A stretch of DNA of 64,000 bases from NCBI GenBank assembly GCA_963711465.1, contig CAVQEG010000001.1:1426001-1490000 (forward strand), given 5' to 3'. How positions within the stretch are numbered: the first letter of the stretch is position 1; every line of letters begins with the position of its first letter. Below are positions 52,318 through 62,198 of this stretch, one piece after another. The position numbers were made by a program, and so were the translations under genes. The stretch is from CAVQEG01 sp963711465 (GTDB lineage: Bacteria; Bacteroidota; Ignavibacteria; OLB7). The notes below the pieces were generated by a model, which was given only the letters and a program-made list of their open reading frames with translations, did not search any database and was not told where the DNA came from.

Positions 52318-53154
52318 TCAGCGCGTGCGACGACGAACGATATACTTGGTGCTGGCCTTCTTGCGTCGCCTCGTCTTCTGCCCCTTGGCGTACAGACCCC
52401 ACGGCGACTCCGGATGCTGACGACCGCCGCCCGACTTGGAGCGCCCCTCGCCGCCGCCGTTCGGGTGGTCGACCGGGTTCATCGCCATTCCTCGCGTCTG
52501 CGGCCTGACACCGAGCCAGCGAACCCGTCCGGCCTTGCCGTAGCTGAGGTTCTCGTGATCGGAGTTGCCAACCTCACCGAGCGTGGCGAAGCATTCCACC
52601 GGAATCATTCGCATCTCTCCGGAGGGAAGCCGCAGCGTTGCGAAGCGGCCTTCGCGTGCCACCAGCTGCGCGGCCGAACCGGCTGAGCGCCCCATCTGTC
52701 CACCACGACCGGGCCGCAGCTCGACGTTGTGCACGAATGAACCGAGCGGCACACGACCCAGTGGCATCGCGTTGCCGTCACGCACCTCCACGTTCTGTCC
52801 CGACATCAGCGTGTCGCCGACCTTGACGCCCTTCGGAGCGAGGATGTAGCGCTTCTCGCCGTCGGCGTACTCCAGCAGGCAGATACGCGCGGAGCGATTC
52901 GGATCGTATTCGATCGTCCGCACCGTCGCCGCGACGTCGTGTTTGTTGCGCCGGAAGTCGATGATGCGGTAGCGCCGCTTGTGACCCCCGCCGCGATGGC
53001 GGGAAGTGATCCGCCCGGTGTTGTTGCGGCCGCCCGACTTCTTTAGCGGTGCCAGCAGCGACTTCTCCGGCTTGTCGGTCGTCACCTCCTCGAAGGTCGA
53101 AACCGAGTAGTAGCGGCGCGAACTCGTATACGGCTTACTCTTGCGAATTCCCAT
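52318..53154 (-). CDS. rplB: 50S ribosomal protein L2
   Basis: A 278-aa core 50S protein near the peptidyl-transferase centre. It has KKSGGRNNTGRITSRHRGGG, KRRYRIIDFRRNKHDVAATV, CLLEYADGEKRYILAPKGVK and the conserved C-terminal GMAMNPVDHPNGGGEGRSKS, including the functionally important histidine. Confidence 0.98.
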   Translation of the reverse strand: MGIRKSKPYTSSRRYYSVSTFEEVTTDKPEKSLLAPLKKSGGRNNTGRITSRHRGGGHKRRYRIIDFRRNKHDVAATVRTIEYDPNRSARICLLEYADGEKRYILAPKGVKVGDTLMSGQNVEVRDGNAMPLGRVPLGSFVHNVELRPGRGGQMGRSAGSAAQLVAREGRFATLRLPSGEMRMIPVECFATLGEVGNSDHENLSYGKAGRVRWLGVRPQTRGMAMNPVDHPNGGGEGRSKSGGGRQHPESPWGLYAKGQKTRRRKKASTKYIVRRRTR

Positions 53155-53191
53155 TGCGATTCCCTGTTACTGCTGAGGCCCCAGCGTATCG

Positions 53192-53497
53192 TTACTCTTC
53201 AACCGTTCCGAGGTCGCCCACCACGTCGATCGTGTACCCCTCTCGGAGCGTGACGATCGCCTTCTTGCGCCACGTCGTCTTGCCGAGGATGTAGCCGCGA
53301 CGCGTCATCTGGGACTTGCTCTTCGGACGGACCGTCATGGTGCGGACATGCTTGACGCTGACGTTGTAGCGCGTCTCGACCGCCCTGCGGATCTCGATCT
53401 TGTTCGCGTTGACCGCGACCTCGAACACATAGTGCCCATCCTCGGCGAGCGCCATGCTCTTTTCGGAAAGGACCGGTCGCTTCAGCACCTGTCTCAT
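53192..53497 (-). CDS. rplW: 50S ribosomal protein L23
   Basis: A 101-aa exit-site protein that docks trigger factor and SRP. KRPVLSEKSMALAEDGHYVF, EVAVNANKIEIRRAVETRYN and GYILGKTTWRKKAIVTLREG are canonical. It overlaps the rplD stop by 4 bp. Confidence 0.97.
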   Translation of the reverse strand: MRQVLKRPVLSEKSMALAEDGHYVFEVAVNANKIEIRRAVETRYNVSVKHVRTMTVRPKSKSQMTRRGYILGKTTWRKKAIVTLREGYTIDVVGDLGTVEE

Positions 53498-54189
53498 GCG
53501 GATTCCTCCTCGTTGGCGGTCTGAGTGTCTGAGGTCGCCTCAGCGGCCGCGGCACGACTGGATGTCGGACGGAGCTGTTCGACGAGCACGTCGATGGCAC
53601 CACGCTCGACGACGAGCACCTGGTTGTCGAGCAGATGGTAGGTCGAGGCGTTTCGCGCCTCGATCACATCGCACAGGGCGATGTTGCGCGAGGAGCGCAG
53701 CACCACGTCGTTCGGCTCATGCAGCAGGACGAGCGCGCGGCGGCCGGCGGCATTGAGCGCCTGGAGCATGTCGGCAAACGGCCTGGTCCGGATTTCGGGG
53801 AACGAGAGGTCTTCGACGATGATCAACTCGTCGGCACGGAGCTTCAGTGCCAAGGCGGATCGGCGAGCCAACTGCTGCATGCGTCGCGGCAGCTTCTGGC
53901 GGTAGCTCCTCGGCTGCGGACCATGAATGTTGCCACCGCCGACCCACAGCGGAGAACGGGTCGAACCGGCGCGCGCGGTGCCGCGGCCCTTCTGTCGCCA
54001 CGGCTTGCGTCCGCCACCTCTGACCTCGTTGCGCGGCTTGGTCTTGCTGGTGCCCTGACGGCGGTTGGCCAGGTGCGCCTTGACGGCCTGGTGCATCACC
54101 GCCACGTTCGGCTCGATGCCGAAGATCTCGTCCGGCAGCTCGACACTTCCGCTCGTCTCTCCCTGCTGATTGAGGATATCGACTGTCAT
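53494..54189 (-). CDS. rplD: 50S ribosomal protein L4
   Basis: Exit-tunnel protein of 231 aa; in some bacteria it represses the S10 operon. GTSKTKPRNEVRGGGRKPWR, QKGRGTARAGSTRSPLWVGG and the C-terminal Rossmann-like domain are seen, with a short acidic tail (TSDTQTANEEESA). ATG 54189 overlaps the rplC stop by one base (TGATG), suggesting translational coupling. Confidence 0.97.
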   Translation of the reverse strand: MTVDILNQQGETSGSVELPDEIFGIEPNVAVMHQAVKAHLANRRQGTSKTKPRNEVRGGGRKPWRQKGRGTARAGSTRSPLWVGGGNIHGPQPRSYRQKLPRRMQQLARRSALALKLRADELIIVEDLSFPEIRTRPFADMLQALNAAGRRALVLLHEPNDVVLRSSRNIALCDVIEARNASTYHLLDNQVLVVERGAIDVLVEQLRPTSSRAAAAEATSDTQTANEEESA

Positions 54190-54827
54190 CACTTCGTTCC
54201 GTTATGCTTGTGGATCTCGACCACCGCGTCGGGTGCACCGGGGACCGAGCCCTTGACGACCAGCACGTTGCGCTCGGGAAGGACCGCGACGACCTGGAGA
54301 TTGCGAACCGTACGCGTGACGTGTCCCATCCGCCCGGCCATGCGCGTTCCCTTGAACACGCGGGACGGGTCGCTCGACTGACCGATCGAGCCTGGCGCGC
54401 GCTGGCGGTCGGACTGACCGTGGGTACGCATGCCGACGCCGCCGAACTTGTGGCGCTTGACGACGCCCTGGAAGCCGCGGCCCTTCGACGTCGCAGTCAC
54501 GTTGACGCGATCACCGACTTCGAACACCGTGTCGACGGTGATCGTGTCACCCTGCTTGAACTCGCCCTCGGCGTAGCTGCGAAACTCGCGAAGCACATCG
54601 GCGGCAGCGACGCCGGCATGCTCGAAGTGTCCGCGCCGGGCCATCGACATCGTGCGCTCTCGTCCCTTGCCGAAGCCGAGCTGCAGCGCCTCGTAGCCGT
54701 CGGTGTTCGTCGTCTTGACCTGGACGACGGTGCAGGGGCCGGCCTCGATGAGCGTGCAGGGGATGTAGGTCCCCTGGTCGTCGTAGATGCCGGTCATCCC
54801 GATTTTTCTTCCAATCAGTGCAGCCAT
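54189..54827 (-). CDS. rplC: 50S ribosomal protein L3
   Basis: A 212-aa early-assembly 50S protein reaching the peptidyl-transferase centre. MAALIGRKIGMTGIYDDQGT, VTATSKGRGFQGVVKRHKFG and SIGQSSDPSRVFKGTRMAGR with MGHVTRTVRNL are canonical. Confidence 0.98.
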   Translation of the reverse strand: MAALIGRKIGMTGIYDDQGTYIPCTLIEAGPCTVVQVKTTNTDGYEALQLGFGKGRERTMSMARRGHFEHAGVAAADVLREFRSYAEGEFKQGDTITVDTVFEVGDRVNVTATSKGRGFQGVVKRHKFGGVGMRTHGQSDRQRAPGSIGQSSDPSRVFKGTRMAGRMGHVTRTVRNLQVVAVLPERNVLVVKGSVPGAPDAVVEIHKHNGTK

Positions 54828-54930
54828 CGCAATTCGTTCTCGAAGAGGCGTTCAGTAGGGAATGGGTCGGTCGTGCCGGAGACCACGTCGAGCAACACGA
54901 CGGGAGTCGGCACGGGTGGCGCGTCTGGTC

Positions 54931-55239
54931 TCAGACCTTGATCTCCACGTCGACGCCGGCGGGCAGCTCGAGCCGCATCAGCGAGTCGACGGTCTTCGGC
55001 GTCGAGTTCAGAATGTCGATCAACCGCTTGTGGGCACGCTGCTCGAACTGCTCGCGCGACTTCTTGTCGACATGCGGCGAACGGAGCACCGTGTAGATCG
55101 TCTTCTCGGTCGGCAGCGGGACCGGACCCGAGACGATCGCGCCGGTCTGCTTGACCGTCCGGATGATCTTCTCAGCCGACTTGTCGATCAGGTTGTGATC
55201 GTACGACTTGAGCTTGATGCGAATTACCTGTGCAGCCAC
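54931..55239 (-). CDS. rpsJ: 30S ribosomal protein S10 (GTG start)
   Basis: Head protein of the 30S subunit and NusE transcription-antitermination partner, 102 aa. GTG 55239 begins AAQVIRIKLKSYDHNLIDK with AGGGG 6 nt upstream; an ATG at 55608 would add an unrelated 120-residue leader. VSGPVPLPTEKTIYTVLRSP and HVDKKSREQFEQRAHKRLID are canonical. It is the first gene of the S10 section, 630 bp downstream of tuf, behind its own promoter and a long structured leader. Confidence 0.97.
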   Translation of the reverse strand: MAAQVIRIKLKSYDHNLIDKSAEKIIRTVKQTGAIVSGPVPLPTEKTIYTVLRSPHVDKKSREQFEQRAHKRLIDILNSTPKTVDSLMRLELPAGVDVEIKV

Positions 55240-55272
55240 AGCGTTCCCCTGCGTACAACAAACAACGGTGAG

Positions 55273-55299
55273 CGAACCTCCCGGAGAGCCGGTGGTTCG
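55273..55299 (-). promoter_or_regulatory. Leader hairpin directly upstream of rpsJ
   Basis: CGAACC (55273-55278) pairs with GGTTCG (55294-55299) and CCGG (55281-55284) with CCGG (55289-55292) around a 4-nt loop, a stable GC hairpin ending 34 nt before the GTG start. Confidence 0.6.
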
Positions 55300-55673
55300 G
55301 ACGAAAAAACAGAAGCCCTTCGCCTCCCTCTCCCATTGCCGTCGGGCTGAAGGAGTCGCGCGCTTCGATGTGCACTTCGCTTGCAACGTCTCATCAGTCG
55401 AGCACACGTGAACTCGAGGTGAGCTCTTCGGCGGGAAGGAGATGCCGAATCGTCGTGCGCCCGGAGGCAGGGCCGGCGGTATCGGAAGAGCCGGATCGAG
55501 AGCGTGCCCGGCGCGAGGATGGCCGGAGCCGAGGCGGCATTGCACCGCGTCGCTGTCGCTGATCGATCCATCGGCTCCCGTCCGGCGCCTCTCCACTTTC
55601 CCCATCAAAGCGGGAACGGAGAGTTAGAGAGGTTTCTCTTGCCTCGGTACGAGACCGTGAAATCCAGAGCCGA

Positions 55674-55705
55674 CAAATATACGGGTGAGCCACTTGCAGA
55701 AGCAA
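55674..55705 (-). promoter_or_regulatory. Bacteroidota-type promoter of the S10 block
   Basis: On the minus strand TTG (55705-55703), 21 nt, then TATATTTG (55681-55674), matching the -33/-7 consensus TTTG and TAnnTTTG. Both sequence and spacing are the same as in the rpsL promoter at 60456-60487, which supports both. Confidence 0.7.
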
Positions 55706-55869
55706 GCGCCGTTGCACGTCGCAGTGCCGGCAATTCGTACGAAAATGTGACGCCGACGAACGGCAGCCGCAGAGCGAACGATGGCCGGAGAGCAGCCGCT
55801 CACGGCACTCTCCGGCCATCGCAACGACAATCGCGGCGTGCGCCCCAGAGCGGGCGCGCCTCGACGGTA

Positions 55870-57075
<1,206 letters not shown>

Positions 57076-57196
57076 TCGTGAAGTTCTCCTTAACGAGAAT
57101 AGTTGGGAAACGAGTTGATTTTATCTGTCAATACGTCATTGCGTCCGCCGGCGCTCAGCGCTCCCGCTACGGGACCGCTCCGCTGCTGATCGGTTC

Positions 57197-59311
57197 TCAG
57201 GCGTGCACCGCCGATTTGCCGCTCTTCTCCATGATCTCCTGCGCCACGTTCTTCGGCACCTCCTGGTAGTGGTCGAACACCATGGTGTAGATCGCGCGCC
57301 CCTGGGTCATCGAACGGAGATTGTTCACGTAGCCGAACATCTCGGCCAGCGGAACCATCGCCTTGATCACCTGTGCATCGGAACGCGGCGTCATCCCCTC
57401 GACCGTTCCCCGGCGACTGGAGATGTCACCCATCACGTCGCCCATGTACTCCTCGGGCGTCACCACCTCCACCTTCATCACCGGCTCCAGCAGCACCGGG
57501 TCGGCCCGGCGACATGCCTCCTTGAAGCACATCGACGCGGCGATCTTGAATGCCATCTCCGAGGAGTCCACATCGTGATACGATCCGAAGTGCAGCCGCG
57601 CCTTGATATCGACCACCGGGAAGCCGGCCAGCACGCCGTTGCGCATTGCCTCGACGAGTCCCTGCTCCACCGGCCGGATGAATTCCTTCGGAATCACACC
57701 ACCGGAGATCGCATTCTCGAACTCGAAGCCCTTGCCCGATTCGTTGGGACTGAATTCGATCACGACGTGACCGTACATGCCCTTTCCACCCGTCTGGCGC
57801 GAGAACTTGTGGTCCTGATCGATGGTCTTGCGGATCGTCTCGCGATAGGCCACCTGCGGCTTGCCGACGTTCGCCTCGACACGGAATTCCCGCTTGATGC
57901 GGTCGACCAGAATCTCCAGGTGCAGCTCGCCCATGCCGGCGATGATCGTCTGCCCGGTCTCCTCGTCCACCTTCACACGGAAGGTCGGATCCTCCTCGGA
58001 GAGCTTCACCAGCGCATCGGTCAGCTTGTCCTGATCGGCCTTCGTTTTCGGCTCGATGGCCTGGTCGATGACCGGGTCGGGGAACTCCATCTTCTCCAGC
58101 ACGATGGGCTTCTGCTCGTCGGCGAGCGTGTCGCCCGTGCGCGTCGCCTTCAGTCCGACGACCGCGACGATGTCGCCGGTGAACGCCTCGGTGATGTCCT
58201 CACGGTGATTGGCGTGCATCCGCAGCAGTCGGCCCACCCGCTCCTTCTTCCCGCTGATCGTATTCATCACGTACGAACCGGCGTTGAGCGTACCGGAGTA
58301 GACTCGGACGAAGGTCAGCTTCCCGACGAACTTGTCGGCGATGATCTTGAAGGCGAGAGCCGAGACCGGCGCATCGTCGTCGACCGCGCGCTCGATGTGG
58401 TCGTTCGTATCCGGATGATGCCCCGGAGTCGGACCGATATCCAGCGGCGAGGGCATGAATTCGATCACGGCATCGAGCAGCTGCTGCACACCCTTGTTCT
58501 TGAACGCCGAGCCGAGCAGCACCGGAATGATGGTGACCTGGATGGTCGCCTGGCGCAGCACCTTGCGAATCTCCTCGGCGGAAATCTCCTCGCCCTCGAG
58601 GTACTTCTCAAGCAGTGAGTCGTCGACCTCCGCCACCGCCTCGAGCATCTTGGTGCGGTACTCCCGCGCCTGCTCTTCCATGTCGTGCGGAACGTCGATC
58701 ACGTCCCATCGCGCACCGAGCGATGTCTCGTCGAAGATGTACGCCTTGTTCTCGATCAGATCGACGATCCCCTTGAACATGTCGCCCTCACCGACGGGGA
58801 GCTGCACGGGCACGGCGTTGGCGCCCAGGCGATCCTTCATCATCTCGACGACGTTGAGGAAGTTGGCGCCCACGCGGTCCATCTTGTTGACGAAGGCGAT
58901 TCGCGGCACACGGTACTTGTCAGCCTGACGCCAGACGGTTTCCGACTGGGGCTCGACGCCGCCGACCGAGCAGAACAGCGCCACCGCACCGTCGAGCACG
59001 CGCAGCGAGCGCTCCACCTCGACGGTGAAGTCGACGTGACCCGGTGTATCGATGATGTTGACGCGATTCTCGGGGAACTGGAGTTTCGAGCCCTTCCAGA
59101 AGCAGGTCGTCGCGGCCGACGTAATCGTAATGCCACGCTCCTGCTCCTGCTCCATGTAATCCATGGTAGCAGCACCCTCGTGCACCTCACCCATCCGGTG
59201 CAGCACACCGGTGTAGTAGAGAATGCGCTCGGTCGTCGTGGTCTTCCCGGCATCGATGTGCGCCATGATGCCGATGTTCCTGACTCGATCTAGCGGATAT
59301 ATGCGCGGCAT
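57197..59311 (-). CDS. fusA: Elongation factor G
   Basis: Translocase GTPase, 704 aa from ATG 59311 (MPRIYPLDRVRNIGIMAHID). G1 AHIDAGKTTTTER, G2 RGITITSAATTCFW, G3 DTPGHVDFTVEVERSL, G4 NKMD; domain II (VGKLTFVRVYSGTLNAGSYV), domain IV (YRETIRKTIDQDHKFSRQTG, GKGMYGHVVIEFSPNESGKG) and domain V (MGDVMGDISSRRGTVEGMTP). The upstream ATG at 59398 gives an Arg-rich leader not seen in the family and is rejected. Confidence 0.98.
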   Translation of the reverse strand: MPRIYPLDRVRNIGIMAHIDAGKTTTTERILYYTGVLHRMGEVHEGAATMDYMEQEQERGITITSAATTCFWKGSKLQFPENRVNIIDTPGHVDFTVEVERSLRVLDGAVALFCSVGGVEPQSETVWRQADKYRVPRIAFVNKMDRVGANFLNVVEMMKDRLGANAVPVQLPVGEGDMFKGIVDLIENKAYIFDETSLGARWDVIDVPHDMEEQAREYRTKMLEAVAEVDDSLLEKYLEGEEISAEEIRKVLRQATIQVTIIPVLLGSAFKNKGVQQLLDAVIEFMPSPLDIGPTPGHHPDTNDHIERAVDDDAPVSALAFKIIADKFVGKLTFVRVYSGTLNAGSYVMNTISGKKERVGRLLRMHANHREDITEAFTGDIVAVVGLKATRTGDTLADEQKPIVLEKMEFPDPVIDQAIEPKTKADQDKLTDALVKLSEEDPTFRVKVDEETGQTIIAGMGELHLEILVDRIKREFRVEANVGKPQVAYRETIRKTIDQDHKFSRQTGGKGMYGHVVIEFSPNESGKGFEFENAISGGVIPKEFIRPVEQGLVEAMRNGVLAGFPVVDIKARLHFGSYHDVDSSEMAFKIAASMCFKEACRRADPVLLEPVMKVEVVTPEEYMGDVMGDISSRRGTVEGMTPRSDAQVIKAMVPLAEMFGYVNNLRSMTQGRAIYTMVFDHYQEVPKNVAQEIMEKSGKSAVHA

Positions 59312-59500
59312 GTCTGTGTTCTGAAATTGAAGAGCCCCACCCCGGCGTGAAACCGGACGGTGCGGGCGTAACGTGAACCGCTTCGCGGCACGGGGCACTG
59401 CGAAGCGGCTGGTGGAATCTCCGCGGCGATCGCCACGCTCCGGTCCTGCGACCGGAACCGACGGAATCGCGGCTGCGGAACCGGTTGTCCGTCGGCGTAG

Positions 59501-59968
59501 CTACCAGCGGAAGTGGGCGAAGGCACGGTTGGCATCCGCCATCCGGTGCGTGTCCTCCCGCTTCTTCACCGCGGCACCTTCGCCGTTGGATGCGGCGATC
59601 AGCTCGGCGGCAATCTTCTGATCCATACTGCGCTCGCGACGCTCCGAGGCGTATCGAATCATCCACCGGATTCCCAGTGCCGTCCGACGCTCCGGACGCA
59701 CCTCCATCGGAACCTGGTAGGTCGAACCGCCGACGCGACGCGAGCGAACCTCGACCGCGGGCGAAACGTTCGAGAGTGCCTTGCGGAAGACCTCCAGCGG
59801 GTCCTGCTGGGTCCGCTCGGCAATGATGTCCATCGCTCGATAGACGATGCTGCGCGCGATGCTCTTCTTGCCGTCGAGCATCAGACTGTTGACGAATCGC
59901 GCAACAGTGACGTCGTCGAACTTCGGGTCGGGCACCACATAGCGCTTTTCGGCGCGCTTCTTTCTCAT
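59501..59968 (-). CDS. rpsG: 30S ribosomal protein S7
   Basis: 16S 3'-domain initiator protein, 155 aa: MRKKRAEKRYVVPDPKFDDV, VARFVNSLMLDGKKSIARSI, ALSNVSPAVEVRSRRVGGST, YQVPMEVRPERRTALGIRWM and KREDTHRMADANRAFAHFRW. A 189-bp spacer separates it from fusA. Confidence 0.98.
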   Translation of the reverse strand: MRKKRAEKRYVVPDPKFDDVTVARFVNSLMLDGKKSIARSIVYRAMDIIAERTQQDPLEVFRKALSNVSPAVEVRSRRVGGSTYQVPMEVRPERRTALGIRWMIRYASERRERSMDQKIAAELIAASNGEGAAVKKREDTHRMADANRAFAHFRW

Positions 59969-60029
59969 GGGATCTCAGCTGTCGTTGATTGAATACGCTC
60001 GTTCGCGGTCGATGCGACGTGTCCGTCGG

Positions 60030-60401
60030 CTACTTCGGCCTCTTCGCCCCGTACTTCGAGCGGGCCTGTCGACGGTTGGCAACGCCCTGCGTGTCTTCCG
60101 TACCGCGAATGATGTGGTACCGGACGCCCGGCAGATCCTTCACGCGTCCCCCGCGAATCAGCACCAGCGAGTGCTCCTGCAGGTTGTGCCCCTCTCCCGG
60201 GATGTATGCCGTCACCTCGATGTTGTTCGTCAGTCGTACACGCGCCACCTTGCGCAGCGCGGAGTTCGGCTTCTTCGGCGTCGTTGTGTAGACGCGCGTG
60301 CATACGCCGCGACGCTGCGGACATGAATCGAGTGCGGGCGAGTCGCTCTTCTCCGGCTTCTCGCTGCGCCCCTTGCGCACTAGCTGGTTGATCGTCGGCA
60401 C
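60030..60401 (-). CDS. rpsL: 30S ribosomal protein S12 (GTG start)
   Basis: Decoding-centre protein, 123 aa. GTG 60401 begins PTINQLVRKGRSEKPEKSD; an ATG at 60458 would add 19 unrelated residues and overlap the promoter. Key segments: RGVCTRVYTTTPKKPNSALR, KVARVRLTNNIEVTAYIPGE, GHNLQEHSLVLIRGGRVKDL, PGVRYHIIRGTEDTQGV. The PKKPNSA and GRVKDLPG loops carrying streptomycin-related lysines are wild-type. First gene of the whole cluster. Confidence 0.97.
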   Translation of the reverse strand: MPTINQLVRKGRSEKPEKSDSPALDSCPQRRGVCTRVYTTTPKKPNSALRKVARVRLTNNIEVTAYIPGEGHNLQEHSLVLIRGGRVKDLPGVRYHIIRGTEDTQGVANRRQARSKYGAKRPK

Positions 60402-60455
60402 TGTTCGGGCTCGTGGGGATCCGTGAAAGGGGAACGAAAAATTTGGTATAGACCA

Positions 60456-60487
60456 CAAATATAGCGCCGGGCAACCGTGCGAATCAA
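60456..60487 (-). promoter_or_regulatory. Bacteroidota-type promoter of the str block
   Basis: On the minus strand TTG (60487-60485), 21 nt, then TATATTTG (60463-60456), about 55 nt before the rpsL GTG. It agrees exactly with the -7 consensus TAnnTTTG and with the promoter ahead of rpsJ. Confidence 0.7.
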
Positions 60488-60631
60488 GAAGGGAAGGCGC
60501 TCAAATGGAGGTGTATACCGATCTTCACAGACAGCCGGGGCCGTGCCGAGACGTCCGTGATCCTACCGCCCGGCGCATCCAGCTCAGGGAATTTCACACA
60601 AGCTGTCGCCACCCGTATTTTCGCACGCACC

Positions 60632-61378
60632 ATGAAGCTCACTCGCGTTCCCCCGCCTGTCCATTCGATCCGCCTCAACGGGATCAATGTGCACTACACC
60701 GTGCGCCGCAGCGCGCGCGCCAAGCACATGCGCATCACCGTCTCACCGCACGACGGCCTCGTCGTCACCTTCCCCGCCCGCATCCGCCAGTACATCAATC
60801 CGGATGACTTCATCCGTGAGAAGCAGGACTGGGTGCTGCGCCACCTCGCCAGAGTCGGCCTCGAAGGACCGCCCCGCCCCCTCCAGGATGGTGCACCGCT
60901 GTTCTACCGTGGCAGCCAGCTCGAACTCTCGATCATCCGCGACGGCGTGAAGGCCCCGCGGTTCTCGGCGCGCGACGGAAACGTCCGCGCGGTACTGCCG
61001 CGCGACTTCGACGGCGACCTCAGGACAGAGCTGCGCGCGTGGTACCGCAGACGCGCCTCCGAAGTGATCCGTCGTGAAGTCGAAATCCAGGCCGAGCGCA
61101 TCGGCGTCCGCTACCGCGGTATCGCCGTCCGCGATCAGAAGACGAAGTGGGGCAGCTGCTCGCGCCGCGGAACGCTGTCGTTCAACTGGCGCCTGATCCT
61201 CTTTCCGCCTGCTGTGCTGCGATACGTCGTCGTCCACGAACTCTGCCACCTGCGGCACTTCAATCATTCGCCCGCCTTCTGGTCGCTGGTCGAACGGCAC
61301 GTTCCCGAGTACAGGAAGCATGTCGAGTGGCTTCGCGAAAACGGTCCGCGCCTCGAAGGAGCGCTCAGGAACCGCTGA
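60632..61378 (+). CDS. YgjP-like zinc metallopeptidase (DUF45)
   Basis: A 248-aa protein from ATG 60632 of the YgjP/WLM-type gluzincin family. The body has RRSARAKHMRITVSPHDGLV, VTFPARIRQYINPDDFIREK, the family motif DQKTKWGSCSRRGTLSFNWR, LILFPPAVLRYVVVHELCHL with the HELCH zinc site near residue 201, and RHFNHSPAFWSLVERHVPEY carrying the third ligand region. The physiological substrate is unknown. Divergent from rpsL; its last 14 bp overlap the convergent esterase gene. Confidence 0.93.
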   Translation: MKLTRVPPPVHSIRLNGINVHYTVRRSARAKHMRITVSPHDGLVVTFPARIRQYINPDDFIREKQDWVLRHLARVGLEGPPRPLQDGAPLFYRGSQLELSIIRDGVKAPRFSARDGNVRAVLPRDFDGDLRTELRAWYRRRASEVIRREVEIQAERIGVRYRGIAVRDQKTKWGSCSRRGTLSFNWRLILFPPAVLRYVVVHELCHLRHFNHSPAFWSLVERHVPEYRKHVEWLRENGPRLEGALRNR

Positions 61379-62108
61379 GCAGTCCGCTGCGCTCCAGGTA
61401 GCTCGGAAGCATCTCCCGCCACGTCGGCCAGTCGTGGCCCCACTCGGCGCCCCACACCTCCACCCGATGCGGTACCGACATTCGTGAGAGTACATCGCTC
61501 AGACGACGTGTTTCATGCGGCGCCTCGTAAGGACCCGATCCGCTCAGGAAGTGCAATCGGAGCGACCGAAGTCGGCCGAGCACATCTTCGTCGTCCAGGT
61601 TCGGCAGGAAGTCGATCGGTGAATTGAAGTAGACGTCCTCGTCGTAATACCCGCCGGCGTATTCCTTCAAATCATAGATGCCGCTGAGCCCGAGCGTGCC
61701 GGAGAACAGGTCCGGACGCCGAAAGACCACGTTGGCACCGTGAAAGGCACCGAGGGAAACGCCGGCTGTGAACAGCGGTGCCTCCGCTCCGACGCTGGCC
61801 CGGATGTACGGCACCACCTCGCCCTCGACGTACCGGTTGTACTGCTGGTGCCGAACCGCCTTCGCTCGTGGGTCCATGTGATGATTCAGCCAGCTCTCCA
61901 TGTTGATCGAGTTGATGGAGAACACTTTCACCCGCCCGGCGTCGATCATCCCGCCGATCGACTCGATCAGGTAGAACCGCTCGTACTCCAGATAGTCCGC
62001 GCCCGCGGAGGGGAACATCAGCAGCGCCGGACCGTAGTGTCCATAGATCGCCACCTCCATGTCCTTCTGCAGACTCGGACTGTACCAGGAATCGATCGAA
62101 CGTTGCAT
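61365..62108 (-). CDS. Alpha/beta-hydrolase, esterase D-like
   Basis: A 247-aa cytosolic hydrolase of the esterase family that includes enterochelin esterase/antigen-85-like proteins. Nucleophile S118 lies in AGVSLGAFHGANVVFRRPD; the probable catalytic His is in VWGAEWGHDWPTWREMLPSY near the end; an acidic residue between them (for example in NLDDEDVL) could complete the triad. Other features: GHYGPALLMFPSAGADYLEY and WLNHHMDPRAKAVRHQQYNR. No signal peptide. The substrate cannot be predicted. GGGGAG lies 7 nt before ATG 62108 but inside a palindrome that could hide it. Confidence 0.88.
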   Translation of the reverse strand: MQRSIDSWYSPSLQKDMEVAIYGHYGPALLMFPSAGADYLEYERFYLIESIGGMIDAGRVKVFSINSINMESWLNHHMDPRAKAVRHQQYNRYVEGEVVPYIRASVGAEAPLFTAGVSLGAFHGANVVFRRPDLFSGTLGLSGIYDLKEYAGGYYDEDVYFNSPIDFLPNLDDEDVLGRLRSLRLHFLSGSGPYEAPHETRRLSDVLSRMSVPHRVEVWGAEWGHDWPTWREMLPSYLERSGLLSGS

Positions 62109-62111
62109 GGG

Positions 62112-62127
62112 ATTCTCCCCGGAGAAT
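62112..62127 (-). promoter_or_regulatory. Palindrome covering the esterase Shine-Dalgarno
   Basis: ATTCTCC-CC-GGAGAAT is a perfect 7-bp palindrome. On the minus strand its second arm GGGGAGAAT is the ribosome-binding site of the esterase gene, so folding could reduce translation. Confidence 0.5.
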
Positions 62128-62135
62128 TGTGTACA

Positions 62136-62180
62136 CGCGCGCCGCCCGGTTCGCGTGTGTGTGGAACCGGGCGGCGCGCG
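62136..62180 (-). terminator. 17-bp perfect GC hairpin between BON and esterase genes
   Basis: CGCGCGCCGCCCGGTTC (62136-62152) pairs perfectly with GAACCGGGCGGCGCGCG (62164-62180) around an 11-nt alternating GT loop, 19 nt past the BON gene stop. No T-run follows. It is the longest perfect stem seen in the window. Confidence 0.6.
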
Positions 62181-62198
62181 ATAATAACGAACTCGGGG

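Larger units (their letters stand above)
55240..55869 (-). promoter_or_regulatory. Long leader region of the S10 gene block
   Basis: A 630-bp gap without a credible gene between tuf and rpsJ. It holds a promoter at 55674-55705, giving a leader of about 430 nt. Within it, on the minus strand, an AGCCC/GGGCT hairpin (55344-55348 with 55314-55318) is followed after 4 nt by six T (55309-55304). Then comes a stronger hairpin at 55273-55299 just before the rpsJ Shine-Dalgarno. The layout suggests attenuation or ribosomal-protein autoregulation; this is inference. Confidence 0.5.

Noticed and set aside
57100..57140. TTGACA near a TAAAAT-like stretch upstream of tuf as a sigma70-type promoter
   Set aside because: Spacing does not fit a -35/-10 pair and the Bacteroidota -7 motif is missing; tuf is most simply read from the rpsL promoter.
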